A DNA stretch of 64,000 nucleotides from Rhynchopus euleeides (Eukaryota > Euglenozoa > Diplonemea > Diplonemida > Diplonemidae). The stretch covers positions 434,001 to 498,000 of the forward strand of contig OY723264.1 in NCBI GenBank assembly GCA_963210315.1. Reading direction: 5' to 3'. Position 1 is the stretch's first letter, and every line of letters starts with the position of its first letter. This document shows positions 9,861 to 20,218 of this stretch, piece by piece. The notes under the pieces were generated by a model. It ran no database searches, was not told where the DNA came from, and saw only the letters and a program-made list of their open reading frames with translations. A program made the position numbers and the translations under genes.

Positions 9861-10107
9861 CATCTCGCGTGCCCGTCTCGTAACCAAGTCCTTGCGCTTC
9901 AACGGCCGTGGCATATCAGGGGGTAGCGTCGAAATCATGGTCCCGAAACCATTTTGTGGGTTTCCTCCGGCACCCGAGTGGCGCGAGCGGGAGAGGAACC
10001 ACGGAAGGAACCCAGCGCCTTACACCGTGCCCACCTAGTGGTCCACCGATGGGGAAATGAGGCAACAACACGAGCGCGCGCGAAGCGCGCGCGAGAAAAA
10101 TTTGCCC

Positions 10108-13100
10108 CTAGTGTTTTCCCCCCTGACCCCCCCCCCCCAAAACAGGAGCGTCAACCCACCAAATCTCCAAAATCGAAAAGTTAGCGACAGGCCTGCGCAG
10201 CAGGCTTGGGCTCTGTGTGCATACCGAGATCAGCTCGCTGAACTGCGTGAACACCTCGCCGTGTGTCTCGTGCGGGATATGAGATCCGAGGAATGCACAC
10301 CACTCGCTCTGTTCCAGCCCTTTGCGGAAGGCGGTCACCTCTGCAGGCTTCTTCTTCGGCGCATCCAGCGCCTCGACGTAGGCGAAGAAGGGCGGGAGGG
10401 AGGACCAGGTGACGGCTTTCCGGCACTTTACGCGGATGTAGTCCCAGGCGATGGTGACCAGGCAGGGGCCCACCCACACGCTGCTGTTCTCCCGCTTCGC
10501 GGCATTCGCCTTCCGCTCTTCGTCGAACAGATCGGATGACTCCACAAAGGTCGTCGTTGCCGCAGGGAGCTTCTCTGCGAGAGCAGCCACCGCAGGGGAA
10601 TTTTTCAACATATCCTGCAGGCGCCTCCCGATCACCAGAATCTTCCCGCGGCGCTTCCGCTTTGCAGGGGATGTGCCGCTGAAGGCGGAGGCGGCACACC
10701 CCACCGCCGGCGGTGCCGGGGGGTCTGCCGCCTCGCCCTGCTGCTGCTGCTGCAGGTCATGCGCCTCCCGCACCCTCGCCTCCACCGCGTTCTGAAAGAA
10801 CTGCACATGCGACTCGTCATCCACCGCCACGGCGTACGCACGGAACCCCGTCGCATGCGTGGTGTGCCAGATGATGAACGCGGCACAGAACGACTGCCAC
10901 TCCCCCGCCGCATAAAACACAGCATCGAACCGCGGCACCTGCGACCCCCCTGTGTGCAGCGGGGTCGTGACGGATCCACTGCCGCCGGTCCCCAGGCTCA
11001 CAGAGGACCACGACGGCTGCAGCCCCACCCCGCTGTCGGCAGTCGGGAAGCCCCCCTGCAGGTCAGCACCCCCAGGCAACGCCGCCTCCAGCGCATGCGG
11101 GCCCAGCTCGGCGCAGAAGCCTGAGCTGAACCCACCCTGCGCCTGCAGGGCAGGGCTCGACAGATCGCTCTGCGCGCGGAGCAGCTGCGCGCCGCCCCCA
11201 GCAGGGGAGCCTGTCGCCTGCTCCTGCGGCTCGGGCAGGTCGGCGGTGTGGCAGCCCAGATGGAGGGAGGGCAGCAACGGGGGGGAGACGTGCGCGACAG
11301 GGTCGCGTAGCACCTTCACCGCGACGCGCACCTCCTGTGGGTCGCGGCTGAGGTTGAGGTGGCTGATTGTGTTGAATGCATCCCGCCCGCCGAGCGCGAA
11401 GCGGACCTGCATCCCGCAGAACGCATGCGAGAGGTGCATGTTGCCGGAGTGGATGCTGCTGTTGTCGAGAGTGGATGACGAGGGGAGGCGCGCCGGCTGC
11501 TGCTGCTGCTGCATCTCAGACAGCGTCGGCGACAGAGATAGGGGGGGCAGCCCCTTCGGGGCGGCGCTCGCATCCTGATGCCGCATGACGGGTGTGGAGA
11601 GGTTCCGGATGAGCTCGATCGGCGCAAACACCGCCTCGTGCAGCCCGTTTGCCCGGATCCACACGCCCTTCCCATCCGGCTCCACCGCGGTGACCCTCCC
11701 GCTGTGCTCCAGCTCCCCCCTCTCGTCCTCGGGGGTCTCGATGCCCAGCTTCTCCTTCAGCTGGTGCAGCTCCGCCTCACACCTGTCCCACAGCGCCTCC
11801 GCGTTGATCCACAGCTTGAACCCGACACGCAGCGGCTCCTCGTTGTGGGATGACGCGCCACGCCGCTCCCGCCTCCCCCCCTGCGGCTGTGTCGAGCACA
11901 GCCCCGCATCCAACACCGCAGTGCCCGGTGTGGTGGTGTGGTCGAACGGCGGGGCTTCCAACCCACACTCCGGCGACGTGATGGGGTCGGTCTGCGGTGA
12001 GATCGGGGGGGACCCCGTGTCGGGGATAGGAGAGGTGTCCCCCATCATAGACTGCACCGCGTTACGCCACCTCTTGTATTTCCCGACGCACTGCGTCTCG
12101 AAGTATGTCGCAGCCATCGCAAGGTAGTAATACCTCCGGAGGTAGTTCCGGGTTTTTCGCCAGAGCTTCTGCTTCTTCTCCGGATCGACAGCGCGGGCGC
12201 ACCTGTCGTATGCCTCCTCGACGCAATGCCGGAGGTTTTGGATATGGTCCGTCGCCTCGATCACCCTCAGAAAGTGCACCTCCGTCCGGTGCGGCACGCT
12301 CATGTCATCAAACAGAGACCTCACACACTGCCACCGCGTCTCCCGCGTCGCTTCGGGGTGCTCTGTGATCTCCATCCCCACAATAGATCCAGACCTGGCA
12401 TACAGCGGGGCGCTGCTGTGTGCGCTGCTGTCAGCAACGGTGCCCCCTCGGAGTGTGGCTGTGCTGTCAGGGTCCTGCAGGGTGCCACCCACAAGCTCGT
12501 CCTCTCGGAGGGCGGCGGGAGGGGCGCGCTGTGGCGGGAAGAGGAACAGGAGGCAGAGCAGCATAGCGGTTGTGGTGCGCCCCCGCCCCAGCTGGCAGTT
12601 GAACACGATGGGCCCGCTGGGGGAGTCGACGTGGAGCTTCCAAAACTCCCGCACCAAGATGTCGAGATCCTCGTCCTTCGGGGGCTGCTCGTCGGTGATG
12701 GGGAGTCGGACGTACCTCACGGAGGCGGAAAGCTGCTCCGACACCTGCTCCACAACCTGCCGTGGGGTCAACACCGATGTCTTATCCTTGATCGGCTCGT
12801 TATAGGCAAACGTCTCGCCATACGCCGCAAGCTCACCCGGGGCAAACTCCTCGTCGTGCACCAGGAATCCTCCACCGGTTTCTCGGCTCTCCTGCAGGAT
12901 CCCACTCTTCAGCCCATCCTCCTGCGCCTCGATCCGATCCGGCGCGACGGAGATCTCATCCTCCACGTTGTGGTAGAGGTCCTGCAAGTTCTTCAGGCAG
13001 AAGGGGTTCCCGTTGATGTAGAGGACACGCTCCTCTCGGAGGTTGACAACAAGAGCCCTGGTATGGCCCCTGTTGCGCAGGATGCGCATCATCACTGAGA

Positions 13101-15463
13101 GCATACCACTGTAGGTGGGCTGGGCCATCCCGAAGAAGGCGTGCTGATGCCGGCTGCCGAGGGGGTCGGGCCCATCTGCGACGTGTCTGAAGTTGGGTGC
13201 GCCATCGATGCTCTCCTTCAGCCCGCGCTGTTTCCCAGAGGGGAAGTGGTCCGCCTTCATTACAGTGCCCGTTCGGAGGGTGCCGGTGCGGCGCCGGACT
13301 GTCTCGTCTGCCTCCTCCCTCGGAACCTTGAGGTGCCCCTTCGTGTCCTTTTTGCTGCGGTCGCTCTTCCCCTTCAGGACAAAGTCACGGAGGCGCTCGT
13401 AGCTGTCCTGGCTGGAGACATCCACGACAAGGTCGCAGAAGGGGAGCTCGGAGGCGTCGAGCATCTCCTCCCGGAGCGTCCCCTCCCGCCGCTCCACCTC
13501 CTCGTCGGACAGTGGTCCCTCCTTCGCCTCCCAGCGGTTGCGGCGCTCCTGCCGTGCCTGGGGGGAGTCGACATGCCCGTGGGAGAGGAGGACAAATCTC
13601 GCACCGATCTGCACGCTCTTCACGCTCTGCGCGCCCCTGACGTTCACCTTGATGACGACATGGGAGTGGCTTGCGAGGACACGCTTGAACTCCTGCTTCG
13701 TGGTGCCGTAGTAGTGCCCCCCGACCTGTGCGTACTCAAGGAACTCGCGGAGGAGGCATTTCCTGCGGAAATCCACCTGAGACACATAATGGTAGTGCCG
13801 CCCGTTCTCCTCACCCGGCTTTGGGTCGCGCGTGGTGTGTGAGACCGCCACCCCGACACCCTCGTCGCGCAGGCGGTTGATGAACCTGCTCCCACCAATC
13901 CCAGAGGGCTCGATGATGATGGTCACCCCGTGCAGCGTGGCGGGCTTCTGCTGGATTTCGATCGCCTCGTCGTTGGTCATGATCCGCCCGCTGAGCACAT
14001 AAGCTTTCAGCTGGGTGAACGCCAGGTCGTAGTCGTTGTTCTCCAGCACGAACAGCCGCTCAGGGTGGTCCTTCGTCTCATCCATGAGGATGTTGATGAT
14101 CTCCTCGCCTGAAAGAGAGAGGGTGTGGTTGGGGGTTGGGTGGAAGGGGCAGGGCCATTGGGGCCTGCCTACGGTTCTGCCACGCACGTGGGTTCTTCTG
14201 CAATGGGTGGCAGCCCTATCCCGAGCTCCCGCCTCCCGCCCCCCTGTGCGTCGTTCGTCCAAAAAAAATGGCATACGCTTGGAGTACTCCATCAGTGCGG
14301 TTTGCTTCTCCTTCTGCGATATGCTCTTCTTCATGACGCGCATCTCGCTGAGGCGGTACTCAAGTTCCCCCTCGCTCGGCGGCAAGATGTAGATGTATCT
14401 GATGGGGGTGGCGTGCAGTGGTGCGAGAGGTGCAGTGCCACCGGCCATAGCATGCAAGGATTCCACACAACCCAAACAGCCCGCAATCCAGTCCAAACGA
14501 TGCGACCCCCCGCGACACGCCATTCAGATCCAGGCATACCTTGCGGGGATGTGGTTCTCGACAAAGCAGGGCAGGGCGCGCTGGTCAACATCGATGACAG
14601 GCGTGAGCCCTGCTGTCTGGATGCGCCTTACCTCGGAGTACCGGATGCCGTACCGTATCTTGCGCTGCGTATCTGAGTAGACTTCCATGAACTCATTCTG
14701 CGGGTCGCAAGAGGAGAAGGGGGGGAGGGGTTGCGGAGGGGGTTGGGGGGGGACATCACACTCCTTTTGACACAGAACAGAAAATCAAGATACCGCAAAG
14801 GCACACACACCCACCCCGCCCCCCGCCAGCTGCAGGAAAACAGAAAACCAGCTGTGATTTTGATTTTGAGCATACCCGCTGTTCCATCTCCCGAAACTCC
14901 TCCACAGGCACCATGTCGTATTTGCCGAGGGTATTCTTGTGCCCCCTCTGGGAGTAGCGCCTGTCATACGCTACAACAGACACGCACTGCTCCACCTGCT
15001 CCTTCGAGCCTTCGATGATGCGCTGCAGCAAAGCTGTCTTGCCGGCACCCATCGGACCGCACACGATAACGGGAAGCGCACGGTCTTCCAGAGACAGCTG
15101 CGACGACGGATGCGTCATCGCGGGGCTGAGCGATGCATTGGAGGGGGGTGTCACCTGGGCCGCCACGCTGCCCCGGGGCTGCTCCACGGCACAGAACCCC
15201 AAGAGTTGGCCTCCCTTCGGTGGGGTGTTGAGGCCCACGGCGAGCGCATCGCTGGGGTCCAGCCCGCTGTTCACCCGGCACAGCTCCTGAAGGTTTGCCG
15301 ACGGCTTCGGCGTCAGCGATGCGGCAAGCGGGGCAGAGGTCGGCGAGAGCGTTATCGCGCTATTCGGACAGATCTCCAGGGGGCGGAGCGCCCCCGGCAC
15401 ATTGCACGCCCCGCCGCTGGAACTTCGGGAGGTGCATTCGGGGACCGCATCAGGGGGATCCAT
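10108..15463 (-). CDS. Guanylate kinase / degenerate guanylate kinase / paladin phosphatase fusion (4 exons)
   Basis: Exons 15463-14876, 14697-14540, 14398-14277 and 14108-10108. All introns run GTATGC...CAG, phases match, and the total is 1623 codons. Residues ~131-320 form a guanylate kinase domain with an intact Walker A (GPMGAGKT, 136-143), rejoined by splicing through ARYIYILPPSEGELEYRL and NNDYDLAF. Residues ~350-536 form a second one with conserved HTTRDPKPGEENGRHY but a degenerate P-loop (EPSGIGGSR), so probably inactive. Residues ~575-990 are paladin-like: ADHFP, IDGAPNFR, NLREERVLYINGNPF, and the CX5R loop FNCQLGRGR (C794, R800). The C-terminal half has a low-complexity linker, Q5, a PAKRKRRGK basic patch and an unassigned conserved-looking region. 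The final 28 residues are encoded by the Mutator-type element. A nucleotide/phosphate signalling role is inference; substrate unknown. Confidence 0.85.
10196..10204 (+). repeat. Right 9-bp target-site duplication of copy A
   Basis: CGCAGCAGG, identical to 9370-9378. It lies within the coding sequence of the last exon of the fusion gene. Confidence 0.9.
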
Positions 15464-16082
15464 CGCGCTCGATTGATGAGAAGACAGAACGGATCAACAA
15501 AACAGCAGGGGCGCAGGCCGTAGGGAAGATCGGCGGGTGTGCCCACGCGTGCCGCGCGTGGATGTGGGGAAGGGGGTGGATAGAATAGGATGCGGTAAGT
15601 CGAGGGGGGGGGGGTGAAATATTCCCGTTCTCCCTTTGTGTCACTCCGACAAGGATACACCCCGTTTACGGGGCAGGCCACTCGCCCTCATGGTTTAACG
15701 GCAGCAGGGTGCACGGGCTGTGCAAGAGGGCGGGGAGAGGGGGTGGGGGGTAGATGATATGGCCCCGGCGCGGTGCGCTTGTGTTATCTCTGGGATGGCG
15801 TTTCCCCCCCCCTTTTCCTCCTTCAGCTGTGAAGGGTCCGGCAGAGCGTCTGGAGTATCGCCCTCTGGAAGACAAAGGCGTGTGTAAGGCTCGTGTGTGT
15901 TCCTGCACCCCGTGAGATGTGTGTAGTGTCGCGCTGCAATCTCACCCCTTGAGTGGCGCAAAAGGGGGGGGGGGGTCTTCGCTGGTCGTTATTCGTCGTC
16001 GGTTTGTCCATAATAAGACCTAGTGGGCTTCGCACTAGGGGGTGTGGACAGGCGTTGAAATGCAGCGACCCCCCCCCCCCCC
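15464..16082. other. 5' region of the fusion gene, no gene seen
   Basis: No ORF with family features. It has several G/C homopolymers. A GGGGGTCTTCGCTGG end (15971-15985) matches the terminal motif of the element starting at 19937, but no partner end was found nearby. A small palindrome, CCTAGTG...CACTAGG, lies at 16019-16040. Confidence 0.5.
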
Positions 16083-17619
16083 TAGGGCGGGTCGAAAGCC
16101 TGTCCCAAAATGGTGTTTTTCGACATAGCAGCCGCGGCCCTCTATTTGACCTTCTGACCCCCCAGAACCCCCTATACCCCGGTTTTTGGGCCCTAGGAGT
16201 CCGATTTTCGGGCTCCCGAGCCCCGGAAAGTCGATTTTTGATGATGTCAAAATTTTGTTCCCTATACTGCACCTCAGGGTTACGCACAGCTTCGCCAGTC
16301 CACTATCAGCCCATGTGCAGGCCCACTTCCTCGACCTCCTCCACCCCTTCCTCCCCTGCGTCATCAAGACCCTCCATAGGTGCCAATCCTGCATCTTTCG
16401 ACCCTCTTCCCACTCCAGCGTCGCACCAAACTGTTGATGCGGGCAGCCACCATCTCCTTCTCTGTATACACTGCCAGATCGTGCAAAGATGCATACTGAT
16501 GCAGAGTGGGAACCGTCATCAACTTGCACAGTGTGCGGTGCTTGGCTGCAAGGGACAGGCGGCACAACTGGCCACTGCTCCGACACTGAGATGCTGGTCT
16601 GGCCAACGAACTCTTTGTAAGTTGAAAGGTCTCCTCTGTCGGGAGGGGGGTTTGCGAACCAACCCTCACGACTTGCTCATGGCTTGCTGAGCAAGGCGTG
16701 CAATGACTTTCTGATTATTCAGGACGTGCATTCGAAGCCCGCGCACTTCTTCTGTGAAATGGTTGTTGCGAGAGTTGCACTGTGTGATTCCTTGATCCCC
16801 TTCCTCGCCTCATCGTACGGAGGACGCTTGCATGTCCCGAGCATATCCTTCGCAGCGTCTTTAGCCAGTTCTGCGCACTCGTCCTTCCATAAGGCGTGTG
16901 CAGCATAAATACCCGGACACTGTTCTGAGACCAGGTCCCACAGGACCCTGGTCTTGAGCGCCCAGAAGAGAACCTTGATGATAAGCTCGGGCTCTGCGTT
17001 GCAGCTGGGTACTCGCTTCGCTCTTCACCTCCCTTGACTGTCTGCATCCACAGGAGAAATGCTTCGCAGATAACGGCAGCAGTGGCAAGTGTTTAGTCGG
17101 GACAGTTTACCTGCCTTGCATTCTAAGAGAGCATTCTCATGAGGGCATCAACACTAATGCATCACTGTCGGCTATGATGACATCCTCCCTGTTCCTGGCA
17201 GCTCCGAGTTCAACAGTAGGCCACCCAACGACTGTGTCAGATGGCAGTATCCGATGACATCTTCTCACTGTCCGAATCGTTGGGATACGACGTTGTTTGT
17301 GGCGCGGATGAGCGGTTGCATCAGAAAATCACAGCCGCAGGATGGTGTGCGCTCGGACGTCCCAGGATGAGAGTGTTTTACTATCTGCCCGTGGCAGGCG
17401 TCCGTGCCATGACCCGGAGGTGCAGTATAGGGAACGGAAAAATTGACATCATCAAAAATCGACTTTCCGGGGCTCGGGAGCCCGAAAATCGGACTCATAG
17501 GGCCCAAAAACCGGGGTATAGGGGGTTCTGGGGGGTCAGAAGGTCAAATAGAGGGCCGCGGCTGCTATGTCGAAAAACACCATTTTGGGACAAAAAAAGG
17601 GGGCTTTCGACCCCCCCTA
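16083..17619. mobile_element. Long-TIR DNA element 1 (TA-flanked, G-run ends)
   Basis: Inverted arms of about 193 bp (16083-16275) and 203 bp (17417-17619) match over nearly their full length, including AATCGACTTTCCGGGGCTCG on the right arm. Both ends read TA then GGGSGGGTCGAAAGCC, consistent with a TA target duplication of Tc1/mariner type. Poly-C runs abut both sides. The ~1.14-kb interior has no intact transposase. One stop-free stretch (16719-17024, minus) may be a coding remnant. Confidence 0.75.
16719..17024 (-). pseudogene. Possible coding remnant inside long-TIR element 1
   Basis: A 101-codon frame with no early ATG. It has protein-like composition (for example ELIIKVLFWALKTRVLWDLV and ECAELAKDAAKDMLG) and is charged and helical in character. 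It may be an exon or a fragment of the element's former protein. I recognise no family. A second frame on the same strand at about 16364-16669 (KLMTVPTLHQYASLHDLAV) may belong to the same remnant. Confidence 0.3.
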
Positions 17620-18662
17620 ACCCCCCCCCCCCCACCCACACACGTGAATCTTTATAGCAGCGTAGAGCACACTGAGCGTCTGCTCTTTGTGTCATCTCCA
17701 CTGTCACGCCGTGGGGTGGGCTCAGTATCTGTGCAGAGTCAACCCACCCGATAAGTGGTCAACACACACACGCACACCTCCACAACAGTTTGGCACAAGG
17801 CAAGCTCCCACCCTCCCCTCCCTCCTTCTCCCTCACCCGCTCCCCTTCAGCGCAGCTTAATCAGGGGTCATTGTCATCACCGGGAAAAGACTAACTGGCG
17901 TGTTGCTGAAGGCAGGCTTGCAGCGGCACATTCCAGGGAGGGCTGAGATGAAGAATGTGCCGTGGGAGCACGCAAGCAGCCGGCCGAACTCGGCGAATCT
18001 TTGCAGCAAAACCAAGGGTGCTGGGAAGGGGGGGTGGGGGGGAGAGGGAGGGGGAGAAAGTCGCACCACGCGGGTCACCACCCGCGCCGCATCGGCAACG
18101 TTGGGGAGAGGGCGGAGCAAGGAAGGGTGTGGTATGTTCTTGACGCCAAATCCTCACAGTTTCTGCTGCAATGCGGGTATGGCACGGCTTCAAACGGGGA
18201 GGGGAGGTCCAGGAGAAGAGAGGAAGTGTTTGGTTTTCTCCGTAGAGAATACCTGCTGCGCAGCAGCGCCAGATGCATCCAGCGCCGCTGCACAGCAGTG
18301 ATCCGCGAAGAACTCGGAAACTGGGGGAGCGGGGAAGGACGCCTGGCAGCGAGACGACTGTTGTGTGAAAGAAGTCAAAAGGCGAGGCAAGCCAGGGGGA
18401 GGGGGAAACAAAATAGGGTGGTCCCGCGGGCAGTCATTTGCGTTCAGCAGAAGCACTGATGGGAGAAACGGGATGAAGGGCAATGCAGAGCCCTTGGTAT
18501 GGTCTGGGCGTCACAGCCGCTCTGTTGCGTGAAGTGCGCCTCTGCCTCGGGCGGTCAGGGAGAAGAAGTAGAAGAATGTGGGACTGAGGCAAGCAGGGTC
18601 CAGTGTGTCGTGGGAGGACAAAGCCCTGCTGCCAGTGTCACAGAGAGGAGTGGGCAGTGGTA
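17620..18662. other. Intergenic, no gene seen
   Basis: Low-complexity purine- or pyrimidine-rich sequence downstream of the first GRDP gene. Overlapping short ORFs on both strands show no conserved motifs. Confidence 0.5.
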
Positions 18663-19703
18663 TCAGTCGCCGCCGCCGCCGCAGCCGCCGCCGCCACCAC
18701 ATCCGCCACCGCCACCGCCACCACATCCGCCACCGCCGCAGCCGCCGCCACCGCCACAGCCGCCGCCGCCACCACAGCCGCCGCCGCCACCGTCACCGCC
18801 ACCGCCACCGCAGCCGCCGCCGCCGCCGTCACCACCGCCACCACAGCCACCACCACAGTTTGCGCCATCGCCGCCGCCACAACCTGCCCCAGAAGGGCCG
18901 TCGCAGGCACACGCGGCTTCGGCCCCCGGGCCACAGTCGCAGAAAGCTGGGTCGCATTCATTAGCGCCGGAGGTCTGGTTGTTGCTGGTGGTACAGCTGG
19001 CAGGCTGGTTGCCGGAGGTGTGGTTGCTGCCGTGGTTGTCATAGCCTTGGCCGTATCTGTCGTTCCACTTTGAGCGTGTCTCCCTGCGGTGGCGCTCCAG
19101 CTGTGCGTCGGGGATGTCGTCGTTGTGATCGAGGATAGATCCACGCAGCTTCCGTGTCGTCTTGCAGTAGCTCGTCGCATGCTGCATGTGAGCATGCCAC
19201 ACCAGATCGATGCCCAACGTCGGCACCACGATCTGCTTTGGGTATTTTGCGGACAACAGCAGAAACTTCTGGTAGCGGAAAACCAGCCGCTTCAGGGTCG
19301 CGTCTTCCATTGGGCCGGGGATGGCTTCCACCATCTTCTTCCCCGTGTCGACCTGCCGGCACACCATGGCGGCCAGATCGAAACCCACGTTGCCGGGGTC
19401 ACGCTTCACGCGCTTGCTGAACAGCACAGGGCGCAGCTTGTGCACCGACACCACGAACACTGTCAAAAACTCCGCCTGCGACATGGTCCGCAGGTACTGC
19501 TTGTGCGGCACTACCAGATGCTCTGGAATAGTATTTTCAATGCTATGCCGCAGCGTGGTGATGTACTTTTCGGTGGCCTCCCTCGCCTGCTGATGCGTCA
19601 CACCACGCCGCACCGCCTCCTCCAGCAGCAGGTGGTACCAGCCCACAGTCTCCGCGATTGGGCACGTGAAGGTCACGCGCGGATGCGTCATACAGTTCCC
19701 CAT
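18663..19703 (-). CDS. GRDP-like (DUF1399) glycine-rich protein, copy 1
   Basis: 346 aa from the ATG at 19703, chosen because similarity to the paralog at 41276-42271 starts just before it and the N-terminus is MGN in both. Residues ~140-220 carry the DUF1399 signature: RYQKFLLLSAKYP, then VPTLGIDLVWHAH (160-172), SYCK and a conserved WNDRYG. The last ~95 residues are a Gly/Cys/Asp low-complexity tail encoded by GGC-rich triplets (18666-18860). MGNCMT could be an N-myristoylation and palmitoylation site. An acceptor-like CCCCACAG lies 20-30 bases upstream of the ATG, so a 5' intron is likely. Plant and fungal GRDP proteins are linked to development and stress; the role here is unknown. Confidence 0.82.
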   Translation of the reverse strand: MGNCMTHPRVTFTCPIAETVGWYHLLLEEAVRRGVTHQQAREATEKYITTLRHSIENTIPEHLVVPHKQYLRTMSQAEFLTVFVVSVHKLRPVLFSKRVKRDPGNVGFDLAAMVCRQVDTGKKMVEAIPGPMEDATLKRLVFRYQKFLLLSAKYPKQIVVPTLGIDLVWHAHMQHATSYCKTTRKLRGSILDHNDDIPDAQLERHRRETRSKWNDRYGQGYDNHGSNHTSGNQPASCTTSNNQTSGANECDPAFCDCGPGAEAACACDGPSGAGCGGGDGANCGGGCGGGGDGGGGGCGGGGGDGGGGGCGGGGGCGGGGGCGGGGCGGGGGGGCGGGGGCGGGGD

Positions 19704-20218
19704 GATGCAGAAAGTATCAGAATATTGCCTGTGGGGAGGATGGTGAAACCATTGGCTAGCAGCCACACAACGGCACACACCGAGGCAAGAAGAGGGGGGG
19801 GTGGGGTGGGGTGTTTCGGGATTCTGCGGTTGGCCAGGCGAAGCATAAGGAGGGGACACTCAGCCGGGGGAAGCGCGCGGCAGTGGCCTGACTAAGCGCG
19901 CTGCGTGGCGGCTGGTGCACTCCCTTAATAGGCTTAGGGGGTCTTCGCTGGTCGACAAACTTCGACAAACTTCGTCGTTCGTCACATAATTAGGAAAACG
20001 GGTGTTTCAGGGGGGTTTTCACCGAAGACGGCAGTGTTCTGACGACGACGACAGGGGTCTTCGACAAAAACTTCGTCAGCGAAGACCCCCCCCCAAAAAT
20101 GAATTAAAAACCGGTTTTTCGGGGATTCTCGTCGTTCGTCACCTGTCGACAAATTTCGACAACTTTCGACATTTTTCACCTAAACCGACGGAAAATGCAC
20201 CAAAATGCACCACCCACA

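Larger units (their letters stand above)
9379..10195 (+). mobile_element. Non-autonomous Mutator-type TIR element, copy A
   Basis: 817 bp. The ends CAGGCATGTCGCTAA (left) and CAGGCCTGTCGCTAA (right, reverse strand) differ at one base of 15, and perfect CGCAGCAGG duplications flank them. In order it contains: a cluster of GTCGACCCAG-type motifs in both orientations (about 9388-9610), two G-rich hairpin modules on the minus strand (9638-9692, 9806-9860), a GCGCGCGC hairpin (10074-10092), and a C-run near 10127-10138. There is no transposase, so it must be mobilised in trans. It is about 95% alike to copy B apart from a ~50-bp length difference in the GTCGAC cluster. It lies in the last exon of the paladin-fusion gene and supplies that gene's final 28 codons and stop. 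Confidence 0.92.

Noticed and set aside
19937-20094. A stand-alone 158-bp MITE with GGGGGTCTTCGCT ends
   Set aside because: The right flank lacks the TTA present on the left, whereas the end at 40906 has it. Kept only as an alternative to the 21-kb block.
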